A stretch of 64,000 nucleotides of DNA from Vreelandella azerica (GCF_013112225.1 NZ_JABFHI010000001.1:496001-560000), one strand, 5' to 3'; counted from the stretch's first letter, positions 32,602-44,454 are shown. The notes: a model not told the origin generated them from the sequence alone. Numbers and translations: made by a program.

Positions 32602-33201
32602 ATGGCAGATAACGGCGTAAACAAAGGTCGGCGCCGCTTCCTTGTTGGTGCCACCTCCGTAGTGGGTGCGGTGGGCGCTGTTGGGGTTGCGGTTCCCTTC
32701 GTGGCTTCTTGGCAGCCTAGTGCCAAGGCAAAGGCGGCAGGTGCACCCGTTCGAGCAGATATTTCAAAGCTTGAAGTTGGGCAGCGTATGACGGTGGAAT
32801 GGCGTGGTAAGCCAGTATGGATCATCAACCGCTCTGCTGAAATGATCGAGCGGACTGAGGCGCTGGACACCGGCCGTCTGGCAGATCCTGATTCATCAGT
32901 GCCGCAGCAGCCTGCATACGTGACGGGTACGCTGCGTTCCGTCAAGCGTGAGATCGGCGTATTGATTGGTATCTGTACGCATTTGGGGTGCTCACCATTG
33001 TATCGCCCTGAACCGGATGCTGAAGGTGTAGGTGTCGACAATTGGCCGGGTGGTTTCTTTTGCCCGTGCCATGGTTCACGCTTTGACCTGGCTGGGCGCG
33101 TCTTTACCGGTGTGCCTGCTCCTACCAACCTCGAAGTGCCGCCATACCGCTTCGAGAATGACGATTTTATTATCGTTGGCGAAGATGAGGAGGCTGCCTG
33201 A
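32602..33201 (+). CDS. petA: Ubiquinol-cytochrome c reductase Rieske iron-sulfur subunit
   Basis: Carries the 2Fe-2S cluster that takes the first electron from ubiquinol in complex III. 199 aa. N-terminal twin-arginine signal-anchor (GRRRFLVGATSVVGAVGAVGVAVPF), then cluster ligands Cys125/His127 in CTHLGC and Cys154/His157 in CPCHGS, with Cys130 and Cys156 forming the expected disulfide. Ends overlapping petB by one base. A TATACT at about 32557 could be part of its promoter, without a clear -35. Confidence 0.97.
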   Translation: MADNGVNKGRRRFLVGATSVVGAVGAVGVAVPFVASWQPSAKAKAAGAPVRADISKLEVGQRMTVEWRGKPVWIINRSAEMIERTEALDTGRLADPDSSVPQQPAYVTGTLRSVKREIGVLIGICTHLGCSPLYRPEPDAEGVGVDNWPGGFFCPCHGSRFDLAGRVFTGVPAPTNLEVPPYRFENDDFIIVGEDEEAA

Positions 33202-34460
33202 TGGCTAACCCGAACAAGGCTAAAGCAGAAAGCGGTATCATGCGCTGGGTGGATGACCGCTTTCCTGCGACCCAGATGATGCAGGATCATCTGACCAAAT
33301 ATTACGCTCCCAAGAACTTTAACTTCCTGTACCTCTTTGGCGTGCTGGCGCTCCTGGTATTGATCAACCAGATCCTGACCGGCGTGTGGCTGACCATGAG
33401 TTACAATCCTTCTGCTGAAGGTGCCTTTGCTTCTATTGAATACATCATGCGTGATGTGGAATGGGGCTGGTTGATACGCTACATGCACACGACGGGTGCA
33501 TCGGCATTTTTTGTCGTTATCTATATGCACATGTTTCGTGCCTTGATGTACGGCTCTTATAAAGCGCCGCGCGAACTGGTATGGATATTTGGTATGACCA
33601 TCTATCTTGCACTGATGGCCGAAGCCTTCATGGGCTATCTGCTGCCGTGGGGTCAGATGTCTTACTGGGGCGCCCAGGTTATTATCTCACTGTTCTCTGC
33701 CATTCCAGGCATCGGCCCTGATCTTGCCCAGTGGGTGCGTGGTGACTACCTGATCTCAGGTATTACCCTGAACCGCTTCTTTGCACTGCATGTGGTTGCG
33801 CTGCCTATTGTTATTCTGGCACTGGTTGTACTGCATATTATTGCCCTGCATGAAGTAGGTTCCAACAACCCGGACGGTGTCGACATCAAGCAGAAGAAAG
33901 ATGAAACCGGCAAGCCGCTTGATGGCATTGCTTTTCATCCTTATTACACGGTGAAAGACCTCGTCGGTATTGCCATTTTCCTGTTTGTCTTCTGTATTGT
34001 GGTCTTCTACTTCCCTGAAGGCGGCGGCTACTTTATAGAGAAGCCCAACTTTGAGCCGGCTAACCCGCTTGTTACGCCTGATCATATTGCACCTGTCTGG
34101 TATTTCACGCCGTTCTACGCGATTCTGCGTGCTATTACCTTCTCGCTGTTCGGTCTTGATGCCAAGTTTCTTGGTGTGCTGTTTATGGGTGGAGCCATTG
34201 CCATACTGTTCGTACTTCCGTGGCTTGACCGTAGCCCGGTGCGTTCCATGCGCTATAAAGGCTGGATATCCAAGGTGATGCTGGCTCTTTTCTGCATCAG
34301 TTTTGTTATTCTTGGGGTGTTGGGGGTTTTACCTTCCACTGAAGGCCGCACTCTGTTAGCCCAGGCATGTACGGCCATGTATTTCGCTTTCTTCCTGCTG
34401 ATGCCGATCTATACCAGGCTGGAGAAGACTAAACCCGTTCCGGAAAGGGTGACTGGCTAA
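33201..34460 (+). CDS. petB: Cytochrome b of complex III
   Basis: Di-haem quinol-oxidising membrane subunit. 419 aa with about eight or nine membrane helices; haem histidines are in YMHTTGASAFFVVIYMHMFR and RFFALHVVALPIVILALVVLHIIALHE, and the quinol-site PEWY-type motif appears as PVWYFTPFYA. ATG overlaps the petA stop; petC overlaps its own stop. Confidence 0.97.
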   Translation: MANPNKAKAESGIMRWVDDRFPATQMMQDHLTKYYAPKNFNFLYLFGVLALLVLINQILTGVWLTMSYNPSAEGAFASIEYIMRDVEWGWLIRYMHTTGASAFFVVIYMHMFRALMYGSYKAPRELVWIFGMTIYLALMAEAFMGYLLPWGQMSYWGAQVIISLFSAIPGIGPDLAQWVRGDYLISGITLNRFFALHVVALPIVILALVVLHIIALHEVGSNNPDGVDIKQKKDETGKPLDGIAFHPYYTVKDLVGIAIFLFVFCIVVFYFPEGGGYFIEKPNFEPANPLVTPDHIAPVWYFTPFYAILRAITFSLFGLDAKFLGVLFMGGAIAILFVLPWLDRSPVRSMRYKGWISKVMLALFCISFVILGVLGVLPSTEGRTLLAQACTAMYFAFFLLMPIYTRLEKTKPVPERVTG

Positions 34461-35227
34461 TGAAAAAGCAACTATTTGCACTGCTGTTTGCACTGCTTCC
34501 AATAACGGCGTTCGCTGCGGGTGGCGCCAGCGTCCCGCATTCCATGGATCCTGACTTATCCAACAAGGAATCGCTGCAAAATGGCATGAAGTTATATGTC
34601 AACTACTGCATGGGTTGTCATTCAATGGAGCATCAGCGTTTTGCGCGCTCAGCAGAGGACATTGGAATCCCGCAGGATCTTGTCGAAGAAAACCTGATCT
34701 TTTCGCCGGATCTGGCTTTTAATGATCAAATGCAGATCGCCATGCATGGTGGAGACGGTGAGTCCTGGTTTGGTGTAGCACCGCCTGATCTGTCGCTTAT
34801 GAGTCGCCTGCGTGGCACAGACTACATTTATTCGTATCTGCTGGGCTTCTATCGCGATCCGAGTCAGCCGCTTGGCGTTAACAATACGGTGCTTGCGGCC
34901 TCAGCCATGCCTAATGTGCTTGAGCCATTGCAAGGGGTTCAGGAAATGGTGTGTGCCGAGACAGATCAGCCGGTGGCAGGGCAGTCGCCTGACCCATTGT
35001 CTGGTAAGTATCAGTCCTGTGATGTCCTGAAGGTCACTCAGCCAGGAGCCATGGAGCCAGATGAGTTCGAAGAGGCCATTTATGACCTCACCAACTTCCT
35101 GGCCTATGCGGGTGAGCCTTCCAAACTGCAGGCTCAAGCATTAGCGCCCAAAGTTCTGATCTTTATCATTATCTTTGGTGTGATTGCTTACTTCCTGAAG
35201 CGTGAGTATTGGCGCGATGTTCACTAA
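34460..35227 (+). CDS. petC: Cytochrome c1
   Basis: Membrane-anchored c-type haem subunit of complex III. 255 aa: signal peptide (residues 1-19), haem-binding CMGCH at residues 50-54, and a C-terminal membrane anchor (VLIFIIIFGVIAYFLKREYW). Completes petABC. Confidence 0.96.
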   Translation: MKKQLFALLFALLPITAFAAGGASVPHSMDPDLSNKESLQNGMKLYVNYCMGCHSMEHQRFARSAEDIGIPQDLVEENLIFSPDLAFNDQMQIAMHGGDGESWFGVAPPDLSLMSRLRGTDYIYSYLLGFYRDPSQPLGVNNTVLAASAMPNVLEPLQGVQEMVCAETDQPVAGQSPDPLSGKYQSCDVLKVTQPGAMEPDEFEEAIYDLTNFLAYAGEPSKLQAQALAPKVLIFIIIFGVIAYFLKREYWRDVH

Positions 35228-35259
35228 TTGATCGTTGTCAGATATAAGTAAGATGTAAC

Positions 35260-35293
35260 CGAAAGGCGCATGGCATTTGCTGTGCGCCTTTCG
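35260..35293 (+). terminator. Hairpin after petC
   Basis: Perfect 11-bp stem CGAAAGGCGCA / TGCGCCTTTCG with a 12-nt loop between petC and sspA. No long U tract follows, so it may terminate only partly or stabilise the petABC 3' end. Confidence 0.5.
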
Positions 35294-35382
35294 CGTGTTG
35301 AGGCAAAGTCTGTTCCCGCTTTTACCCGCTCGCCTTGGTTGCGTGTTATGATGTCAAGTTGATTTGATGTGAGGATGATTTC

Positions 35383-36009
35383 ATGGGTGTTGTGGCCAAA
35401 CGGTCGTCGATGATCTTCTATTCGGGCAATGATGACCATTTCAGTCATCGTGTGCGTATTGTATTAGCTGAAAAAGGGGTGACGGTGGATATCGTCGATG
35501 TTAACGACGAACAGCCACCGCAGGAACTTGCTGAGCTTAACCCTTATAACAGCGTGCCGACATTGCTGGATCGCGATTTGGTACTGTATGAATCCAAGGT
35601 GATGATGGAGTATCTGGACGAACGCTTTCCACATCCTCCACTGTTGCCTGTTTATCCTGTGGCGCGGGCGCAAAGCCGTCTATGGATGCATCGCGTAGAA
35701 CGTGAATGGTGCCCACTGGTGGATACGATTCGCACGGGGAGTAAGAAAGAAGCGGATAAGGCCCGGAAGGAATTACGTGAAAGCCTGGTGGGTATTTCAC
35801 CTATCTTTGAAGACATGCCTTTCTTCATGAGTGATGAATTTACCTTGGTTGACTGTTGCCTGGCGCCGATTCTTTGGCGATTGCCTGAGCTTAATATTGA
35901 GCTACCTGAGAAGCAGGTGCAGCCGTTGATTGATTACATGACGCGGGTTTTTGAGCGTGAAACCTTTCAGGCAGCATTGAACGAGTTTGAAAAAGAGATG
36001 CGCGCTTAA
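35383..36009 (+). CDS. sspA: SspA, stringent starvation protein A
   Basis: GST-fold RNA-polymerase-associated regulator involved in stationary-phase and acid stress responses and, in pathogens, virulence. 208 aa: thioredoxin-like N-domain ([24 protein letters not shown]) and alpha-helical C-domain ([22 protein letters not shown]). Follows petABC, as in Pseudomonas and relatives. Confidence 0.96.
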   Translation: MGVVAKRSSMIFYSGNDDHFSHRVRIVLAEKGVTVDIVDVNDEQPPQELAELNPYNSVPTLLDRDLVLYESKVMMEYLDERFPHPPLLPVYPVARAQSRLWMHRVEREWCPLVDTIRTGSKKEADKARKELRESLVGISPIFEDMPFFMSDEFTLVDCCLAPILWRLPELNIELPEKQVQPLIDYMTRVFERETFQAALNEFEKEMRA

Positions 36010-36071
36010 CACACATTAACCGCGCCGTCCTGGAGAGTTCGGGGGTGCGGGCATTAAAACAGGGGAGCAAG

Positions 36072-36599
36072 ATGCACTCTAGTCGTCCCTATCTGGCAAG
36101 AGCACTCTATGAGTGGCTGGTAGATAACGAATTAACGCCTTATTTAGTCGTCGATGCTACTTTGCCTGACGTTGAGGTGCCCCGTCAGTTCGTCCAGAAC
36201 GGCCAGATTGTGCTGAATGTTGCGCCGAACGCTGTGCGTGACCTTATGATTGAAAATGATGCCATAGGCTTTAATGCCCGTTTTGGTGGCCATCCCATGC
36301 AAGTGATGATTCCTGTCCCGGCTTTGATTGCCATCTATGCAAGAGAAAACGGGGCAGGTATGGTTTTTGGCCATGAGCCTGAACTTGATGCACCAGAAGC
36401 TGCGCCCAGTGAGCCTGCGGACACGGAAAAAGCAAAGGATGCTGACCAAGAGCATAAACCCGCGCTGTCAATTGCTGAATCATCTTCTGGGCTTGATGAC
36501 GGTAAAGAGCAAGGCGTTAAGTCTCGGGAAAATAAGCAGGCTGAGACTAAAGACACCAAGAAAGGCAGTAAAAAGCCGACATTACGTGTCATCAAGTAA
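36072..36599 (+). CDS. sspB: SspB, ClpXP adaptor
   Basis: Binds ssrA-tagged proteins and delivers them to ClpXP. The start ATG 36072 follows GGGGAG (the upstream GTG 36045 is less likely); 175 aa. The folded domain runs from RPYLARALYEWLVDNELTPYLVVDA to about residue 110, then a long charged disordered linker, ending in TLRVIK, which matches the ClpX-binding tail motif. Terminator directly downstream. Confidence 0.95.
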   Translation: MHSSRPYLARALYEWLVDNELTPYLVVDATLPDVEVPRQFVQNGQIVLNVAPNAVRDLMIENDAIGFNARFGGHPMQVMIPVPALIAIYARENGAGMVFGHEPELDAPEAAPSEPADTEKAKDADQEHKPALSIAESSSGLDDGKEQGVKSRENKQAETKDTKKGSKKPTLRVIK

Positions 36600-36625
36600 T
36601 GGGTTTCCTGTATTCAGTCATTCAT

Positions 36626-36656
36626 AAAAAAGCCTCAGTTAACTGAGGCTTTTTAT
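36626..36656. terminator. Bidirectional intrinsic terminator between sspB and dolP
   Basis: AGCCTCAGTT directly abuts its reverse complement AACTGAGGCT, flanked by an A run upstream and TTTTTATT downstream, so it can terminate transcription in both directions between the convergent sspB and dolP. Confidence 0.9.
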
Positions 36657-36696
36657 TGGCAACTAGGTAATGATTTTAGGGATCGGCTGAATCAGG

Positions 36697-37269
36697 TTAA
36701 TCCAAATAGTCAAATACCTTGACAATACGCTGAACGCCACGAACAGTGGATACTTCATTAACAATCATATCGGCTTCTGAGCGAGCGACGATGCCCATAA
36801 GGTACACACTAGCATTTTCTGTCGTTACCTCGATCTTGGAAGAGTCGATGCGGTTATTGGTTGCCAACTGACTCACTACGTTGGTGGTTATCCAGCTATC
36901 AGTCAGGCGTTGGGCGGCAGGTAAGGTGGCTGCAATGGCAAGTTCGTTATGTACCTTGCTGACGCCGCGAATGTCTTGGGTTATTTGTGTGGCGGTTGAT
37001 TTAAGCTCTTCGCTGGGTACCTGGCCAACCAGTAGCACTTCACCGTTAAATGCATGCGCCTTGATCCTGGCCTGGGCAAGGCGTCTGTCGGCACGTTTAA
37101 GCGCACGTTCCACTTCGCTAGCAATTGTATTATCAATCGCCTTAACGTCATTTGAGCGTGTACCGTAATTATTTGGGTTGTGTGCCGTTTGTGTGGCGCA
37201 GCCAGTTAATAATAATACGGCGATAATGGCTAAGGCTAGATAAAGACGTGATGAGAGCTTTTGTAACAT
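36697..37269 (-). CDS. dolP: DolP (YraP), dual BON-domain outer-membrane lipoprotein
   Basis: Outer-membrane lipoprotein that binds anionic phospholipids and supports BAM and amidase function. 190 aa: lipoprotein signal with lipobox LLTGC (Cys24), then two BON domains (about residues 45-110 and 120-185, e.g. GEVLLVGQVPSEELK and ASVYLMGIVARSEAD). Last gene of the minus-strand lpoA-yraN-diaA-dolP group. Confidence 0.93.
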   Translation of the reverse strand: MLQKLSSRLYLALAIIAVLLLTGCATQTAHNPNNYGTRSNDVKAIDNTIASEVERALKRADRRLAQARIKAHAFNGEVLLVGQVPSEELKSTATQITQDIRGVSKVHNELAIAATLPAAQRLTDSWITTNVVSQLATNNRIDSSKIEVTTENASVYLMGIVARSEADMIVNEVSTVRGVQRIVKVFDYLD

Positions 37270-37436
37270 ATTGAAATCCCTGTAAATAAAAACTCATGCC
37301 AAGATTGCTTTCAGGCATTGTTGACGTGAATAAAGTTTCTTAATAGTTAACATTCTACACGACAGCAGCTAACGGTGAGCGCTGCAACGTAAATTTAGTC
37401 TTTAAAATAACCGAGTCCGCAAAAGAACTGAAGTGG

Positions 37437-38413
<977 letters not shown>

Positions 38414-38427
<14 letters not shown>

Positions 38428-39916
38428 CAGACAGGAAGCTCGGCGTCAGAATCGGGGTGGGAATGCCGTTCTGGAATTTTGCCCATGGCAGCTCACGATA
38501 AATCCTGCCGTCGCTTGTCAGGGTTAGCTGCCCGGTAGCGCCGGACATACGCCCATTTTCGGTAAAGTTCTGAATGTTGGCAGCAATTTCGTAAGCATCA
38601 ACGCCCATGGCCATTAGGCGGAACATCGACATTTCGCCTTCTTCACGAAAACTGCGATAGGACTCGTAATGCGGTAGGACTTCTTCTCCGCCCACCGCCG
38701 CATCAGGAATCTGCCAGGGAATGTCGACAAAAAACACATCGTCAAGATCCTGATTCAGACGCGGTTGCAGTGTGCCTTCATGAAGGTGAGAAGTGGCATA
38801 AATAGGCAAATCGGATGCGTAGTAATAATCCAGCGTGGGTGGAACCTGGCGTGCATATTCGGGAAGTGCAAGCAAGAAAAGCGCACCAATATCTTCCAGT
38901 TGCGCCCGCTCACCCCGGACGTTAAGCGCTGACTTGACGGCGTTGGCAACGGCATCGTCTGGAGCGTAGCTGACCGCATTGGTAACGCTGCCGCCTGCAT
39001 TGCTCCAGGTATCCCAGAACGCTTCCCCCACCCGGCGACCCCAGTCGTTATCCGGTACCATGATAGCTATCTGGCGGTGGCCGTCTGACCAGGCACGTTG
39101 GGCTACCTGGCGTGCTTCATCTTCTGCGGAAAGCCCAAACTGAATTAGTTTTGTGCCTGGTTGCGCTCACTGCGGCCATAGTTAAGCGCCAGAGTGGGCA
39201 GGAGAACGCTCTCCTGTGTTTCCAGCGCTGTTACGTCCTGTTTGCTTAAAGGGCCAATTACAAATTCAACCCCTTGCTGGCGGGCTCTTGCATAAAGCTC
39301 ATCGAGTGAGGAGTCACTGGTATCAAAAAGCTCAGCCGGATGGCGTTATTCTGGAGGTTATGATGTGTTCTGATAACGTCTTCAATAGTTGAGGCAATGT
39401 TGCTCAGCGCGCCAGATTCAGGCAGAAAAACGCCTATATGACCTATCTCACCCAAATCACTCAGGCCAAGTTGTTTGGCGTTGAACTGATTGGCGGTGGT
39501 CAATGCCCAACGCCTGCGCTCCTGAAGTGTCTGCAGTTGGTCTGCTGCAATACTGGGTTCATCATCAAGGATGTCAGTTGCGCGTAGTACTTCTTCAGGC
39601 TGATCAGCAGTCTGTGCCATGGAGGAATAGAATAGTGCCCAGCGAACTCGGTCTTCCATCGACAACAGGCTTTCATCGATGTTGCCTGCTGTTTCAAAAG
39701 CTAATGATTGCTGGCCTTGACGGGCAAAAGTGAAAGCTGCCTCTAAGCGTGTTCTGACAGCCTGTTCGGGGCTTGCTGCTCCGCTTCGCGCAGCAGTTGC
39801 TCGGCATTGGGAGGCGCGCGGTCAACCACATCAGGCGGTGACGGTTGGCTGGCGCAACCGGCGAGAAAAAGCGCCGTTAATACAATGCTAAATAAGCCAC
39901 GATATAACTGTTTCAT
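38414..39916 (-). CDS. lpoA: LpoA, lipoprotein activator of PBP1a (three frame breaks)
   Basis: Outer-membrane lipoprotein that reaches through the periplasm to activate PBP1a. Start 39914-39916; lipobox LFLAGC (Cys18). A helical N-terminal part is followed by a periplasmic-binding-protein-like C-domain (IGHIGVFLPESGALSN..., MVPDNDWGRRVGEAFWDTW). Breaks at GGGG 39768-39771, A5 39325-39329 and T4 39149-39152, each repaired by one base (restored QQAPEQAVRTRLEAAF, LSFFDTSDSSLDEL, NQAQKLIQFGLSAED). About 501 aa; E. coli LpoA is 678, so the N-terminal domain is short. Divergent from rsmI, as usual. Confidence 0.88.
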
Positions 39917-40100
39917 GTATCCTTCCTTAGTTTTCAATGGCGCTACCGCTTTATGGGTGGTACATAAATTAATGGTATACAACAGGTGACGACGCAAGGG
40001 CTAACCGGTTTTTAATACATGCGTCGCGCTGTCAGAGGCTGCCATCAACAAATCCGTTTATGACGTCATTTGTCTTAAATAAGTCTGCTCAGGAGTGATG

Positions 40101-40973
40101 ATGACGAAGGTAAAGCTGAACGCAGCATCTCAAGGTACATTGTACGTGGTTGCAACACCAATTGGGAATTTGGAAGACCTTTCCGCACGGGCAGTCAGAG
40201 TATTGGGTAGCGTGTCCTTGATTGCGGCAGAAGATACCCGTCATACCGGCCGGTTACTGACGCATCTGGGTATCAATGTCGCCATGTTGTCCTTGCATGA
40301 TCATAATGAAAAACAGCGCCTTGAGCAGCTTGATGCCTACTTGCTGGCAGGCCAGAGTATTGCACTGGTGAGCGATGCCGGAACGCCATTGATTAGCGAC
40401 CCGGGTTTTACTCTTGTTCACGAATTGCGCGCGCGTGGGCGCGCCATTGTGCCTGTACCGGGCGCATCGGCTTTGATAACGGCACTGAGTGCTGCCGGTA
40501 TAGCAACGGATTGCTTCACTTTTGGCGGCTTTTTGCCTGCCAAGCCCAAGTCGCGCCTTCAGGCATTGGAAGCGATCAAGTCCCGTGAAGAAACCCAGGT
40601 GTTCTATGAATCACCTCACCGCATCATGCACACCCTGGCGGCAATGGCCGAGGTGCTTGACCAGCGCCGTGTTGTGGTGGCCCGAGAGCTGACTAAAACC
40701 TTTGAAACGTTTCTGTCAGGTTCGCCAGCCGCTTTGCTGGCAGAAATGCACAGCGACCCCAATCAGGCGCGAGGTGAATTTGTCATCATGATTGAAGGAG
40801 CGCCGACCAGTGAACCGCAAACAGCGCTGGCTTTTTCTGAGGATGCGTTGCTGGAAGCCCTGCTTGGTGAGGGTGTTGGCGTCAAGCAGGGAGCTGCAGT
40901 GGCCGCGCGTTTGCTCGGTGGGCGCAAGCAAAACTGGTATACAAAATTGCAGGCAATCAAAAGCGGTGATTGA
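40101..40973 (+). CDS. rsmI: RsmI, 16S rRNA 2'-O-methyltransferase (C1402)
   Basis: Tetrapyrrole-methylase-fold enzyme that 2'-O-methylates C1402 of 16S rRNA; RsmH (in this window) adds the N4 methyl to the same base. 290 aa from ATG 40101, with AGGAG at 40091-40095; GTG 40095 and ATG 40098 are alternatives. Motifs LYVVATPIGNLEDLSARA, AEDTRHTGRLL, LVSDAGTPLISDPG and VPGASALITALSAAG. Confidence 0.96.
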   Translation: MTKVKLNAASQGTLYVVATPIGNLEDLSARAVRVLGSVSLIAAEDTRHTGRLLTHLGINVAMLSLHDHNEKQRLEQLDAYLLAGQSIALVSDAGTPLISDPGFTLVHELRARGRAIVPVPGASALITALSAAGIATDCFTFGGFLPAKPKSRLQALEAIKSREETQVFYESPHRIMHTLAAMAEVLDQRRVVVARELTKTFETFLSGSPAALLAEMHSDPNQARGEFVIMIEGAPTSEPQTALAFSEDALLEALLGEGVGVKQGAAVAARLLGGRKQNWYTKLQAIKSGD

Positions 40974-41005
40974 GGCAGGGCGGGGGCGCTGGTATGCTTG
41001 CGCTC

Positions 41006-41357
<352 letters not shown>

Positions 41358-41359
41358 TT

Positions 41360-41403
41360 TTATTGATCAATAACATATTAATATGTAAACAATGTTTGCA
41401 TAT
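41360..41403. repeat. Tandem AT-rich palindromes between rnpB and rsmH
   Basis: Three overlapping symmetries: TTATTGATCAATAA (41360-41373, perfect), ACATATTAATATGT (41373-41386, perfect) and ATATGTAAAC / GTTTGCATAT around AAT (41381-41403, one G-U). They fill the gap where other gammaproteobacteria carry mraZ. They could be rnpB 3' flank, promoter/operator DNA for the dcw cluster, or both. Confidence 0.5.
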
Positions 41404-41457
41404 GTCACGCTTGTCCTTGCTGACGGGTATCGTGTTTATTTTAAGTGTGAGAACCAG

Positions 41458-42413
41458 ATGTCATCACCCGAAGCGGGAACTACCGCTGACCCCTTTCGTC
41501 ATACCAGTGTATTGCTGCACGGTGCTATTGATGCCCTGGTGCAGGATGCAAATGGCGTCTATCTTGATGGCACCTTTGGTCGCGGGGGCACTCGCGGCTG
41601 ATTCTGGAACATTTGAACCCTGACGGGCGTCTTATAGCCCTCGATCGAGACCCCGAAGCCATCAAAGCTGGACTACAGATTACTGATCAACGTTTTTTGC
41701 TGGTACAGCGTGATTTTGCCCGTTTAGGTGAAGTGGCGAGAGAACAGGGCGTTCACGGCCAGCTATCCGGCGTCTTGCTGGATATTGGTGTTTCTTCACC
41801 ACAGCTTGATGATCCTTCACGTGGATTCAGTTTCATGCGCGACGGCCCTCTGGATATGCGTATGGATCCTACCCAGGGTGAAAGCGCTGCCGAATTTCTG
41901 GCCCATGCCAGTGAGACGGAAATTGCCCGAGTGTTCAAAACCTACGGCGAAGAGCGTTTTGCCAAGCGGCTGGCCCGTGCGGTGGTTGATCGGCGTTCAC
42001 AGCGGCCTTTCACGCATACGCTGGATCTGGCCGAGGTTCTGAAAACCGCACACCCAGCTTGGGAAAAGGGCCGCCACCCTGCCACCAAAGCGTTTCAAGG
42101 GTTGAGAATTTTTCTTAATGGTGAACTGGAGCAACTGGACGCCGCTCTTGACGAGGCGCTTGAAGCATTGGCACCCGGCGGGCTTCTTGTAGTGATCAGC
42201 TTCCACTCTCTGGAAGATCGCCGTGTAAAACGTTTTATTCGCTATCACGTCCGCGGGGATACGCATCTGCCCCGCGGTGTGCCGATCCGAGACAATCAGC
42301 TGAACCGTCGCCTGGAAGCCGTTGGTAAAAGCCAGCGATCCAGTGCAGCGGAAGTCGCCGATAACCCGCGTGCCCGCAGTGCTGTGATGCGAGTCGCCAG
42401 AAAACGAGCTTAG
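41458..42413 (+). CDS. rsmH: RsmH (MraW), 16S rRNA m4C1402 methyltransferase (one frame break)
   Basis: SAM-dependent N4-methyltransferase for C1402, classically the second dcw gene after mraZ. Start ATG 41458 ([27 protein letters not shown]). The break at GGGGGCAC 41584-41590 lacks one C; restored it reads [26 protein letters not shown], the SAM loop. [18 protein letters not shown] near the C-terminus is diagnostic. About 318 aa. No mraZ precedes it. Confidence 0.95.
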
Positions 42414-42416
42414 GAC

Positions 42417-42752
42417 ATGGAGAAAGCTGGCCTTAGACAATGGATTATGTCGATGCGTGCAGAGTGGCCTTTCCGCCTGCGCCTGGGGCTGTGGCCCATT
42501 TTGACGTGCCTGCTTTTTGCGGCCTGTCTAACGACAGGGTTAGCTATTGTCGCCACCACCCATCAGACACGCATGCAGTTTGCTGAATGGCAGCGCCTGA
42601 ATCAGGAAAAAAATCAGCTTAATACGGAGTGGGGGCAGTTGTTGCTTGAGGAAAGCACTTGGTCGTCTCCGGTGCGCATTGAGCGTATTGCTGCTGAGCG
42701 TTTAGATATGCGTATTCCCGATGTACATGATGTTGAGGTGATTCAGCCGTGA
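42417..42752 (+). CDS. ftsL: FtsL, cell-division protein
   Basis: Small bitopic divisome protein that forms FtsQLB and activates FtsWI. 111 aa: cytoplasmic N-terminus, one membrane helix (LWPILTCLLFAACLTTGLAIV) and a periplasmic leucine-zipper-like coiled coil (QFAEWQRLNQEKNQLNTEWGQLLLEE). Sequence is poorly conserved; position between rsmH and ftsI supports it. Overlaps ftsI by 4 bp. Confidence 0.93.
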   Translation: MEKAGLRQWIMSMRAEWPFRLRLGLWPILTCLLFAACLTTGLAIVATTHQTRMQFAEWQRLNQEKNQLNTEWGQLLLEESTWSSPVRIERIAAERLDMRIPDVHDVEVIQP

Positions 42753-44454
42753 CAGTGCAATCTAACCGCGATGTCAGGCGCCACGCTCCAGTAGCTTCGC
42801 CATTGCGCGGAGGGCGGTTTTTCCTGGTGATTGTGGCAATCCTGCTAGTAGCGGCTGTATTGATCGGGCGTGTCACTTTGTTGCAGTTGGTTGATCGGCC
42901 TTTTTGCAAAGCCAGGGCGATGCCCGAACTTTGCGTCACGAGACTATTCCTGCCCATCGCGGAATGATCACGGATCGTAACGGTGAGCCGCTGGCTATTT
43001 CCACACCCGTGGTGACTCTATGGGCAAACCCTCAGGAATTGCCTGAGGATGGCATCCAGCAAGTCGTACTGGCCCGTGAGTTAGGTATCAGCCTGGACGC
43101 GCTTCAGTCACGTATTGAGCGTTTTAGTGAACACGAATTCATGTATCTGCGCCGCCATATGACGCCTGACGATGCACAGCGCGTACTTGACCTGCGCATG
43201 CCCGGCGTTTATTCCCGGCCAGAGTACAAGCGTTATTATCCAGCCGGTGAGGTGGCAGCGCAGATATTAGGAGTCACCAATGTGGATGATCAGGGGCAGG
43301 AGGGCATGGAGCTTGCCTACCAGCCTTACCTCGCTGGACATACCGGCCAACGGCGGATCATTCAGGATCGTCGTGGTCGTCTGGTCAGGGAACTAGGGGT
43401 GGTTAAGGAAGCCCAGCCTGGCGGCGAACTGGTGTTATCGATTGACCAGCGCCTGCAGTATATGGCGTACCGGGAATTGCGCAGCGCGGTGCTGAAGAAC
43501 GAGGCTGACGGTGGTGTTGCCATCATGATGGACGTGCGCAATGGCGAAGTGCTGGCCATGGCCAATTATCCGTCCTATAACCCCAATAATCGCGCTGGAC
43601 TTGACCCTCAAGGGTTACGCAACCAAGCGGTTGTGGATGTGTTTGAACCAGGTTCGGTCATGAAACCATTGGCGATGATGGCCGTGCTGGAAAGCGGTGA
43701 GTTTTCGCCTAATGAGGTGATTGATACATCGCCAGGCTGGATGCGTATTGACCGGTTTACCATTCGTGATATTCGTAACTACGGCAAGCTGGATTTTTCC
43801 GGTATTCTGGAAAAATCGTCCAATATTGGTATGTCAAAACTGGCGCTGCAGATGCCTGACACGGCTATCTGGGAAAAATATAATCAACTGGGCTTAGGGC
43901 AGGCGCCTGGCACCGGCTTCCCCGGTGAATCTGCAGGCAGCTTGCCTGCGCCGGTTCGCTGGTCGCGCAGTGAGCGAGCAGCACTTTCTTACGGGTACGG
44001 GCTATCTGTATCGCCTTTGCAGTTGGCGAGTGCCTACACGGCCATTGCCAATAAGGGCATACGTATGTCGCCTTCCTTGCTGCGCTTGAACGATACTCCG
44101 CAAGGAACTCAAGCGGTGGCGCCCGGTGTGGCAGAACAGCTTCTCGGGCTTCTGGAGACCTCGGTAGGTCCCAATACGGGCGGGCGGCGCGCCAGAGTGG
44201 AAGGTTATCGCGTTGCTGGCAAAACTGGGACGGTGCGCAAAACAGACGCGTCAGGCTATTCACAAACCGCATATCGGAGTGTTTTTGCGGGCATTGCGCC
44301 GGTTTCCGACCCTAGAGTGGTCACGGTTATCATGATTGATCATCCCAAAGCTGGTGATATTTACGGCGGCGCCGTCGCGGCCCCGGTGTTTTCGAGCATC
44401 ACTGGCAACGCACTCCGCCTGCTGGACGTGCCACCCGATGATGAATCAATTTAA
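42749..44454 (+). CDS. ftsI: FtsI (PBP3), septal transpeptidase (one frame break)
   Basis: Class B penicillin-binding protein that cross-links septal peptidoglycan with FtsW. N-terminal membrane helix (FFLVIVAILLVAAVLIGRV), dimerisation domain, then the transpeptidase with SVMK (catalytic Ser303), SSN in EKSSNIG and KTG in VAGKTGTVRK. The break at T5 42901-42905 lacks one T; restored QLVDRPFLQSQGDARTLRHE. About 568 aa, normal. Confidence 0.95.

Noticed and set aside
32484..33530. 348-codon open frame on the minus strand across petA and the start of petB
   Set aside because: It lies opposite two unmistakable genes and has no recognisable motif; long antisense frames are expected from the codon bias here.
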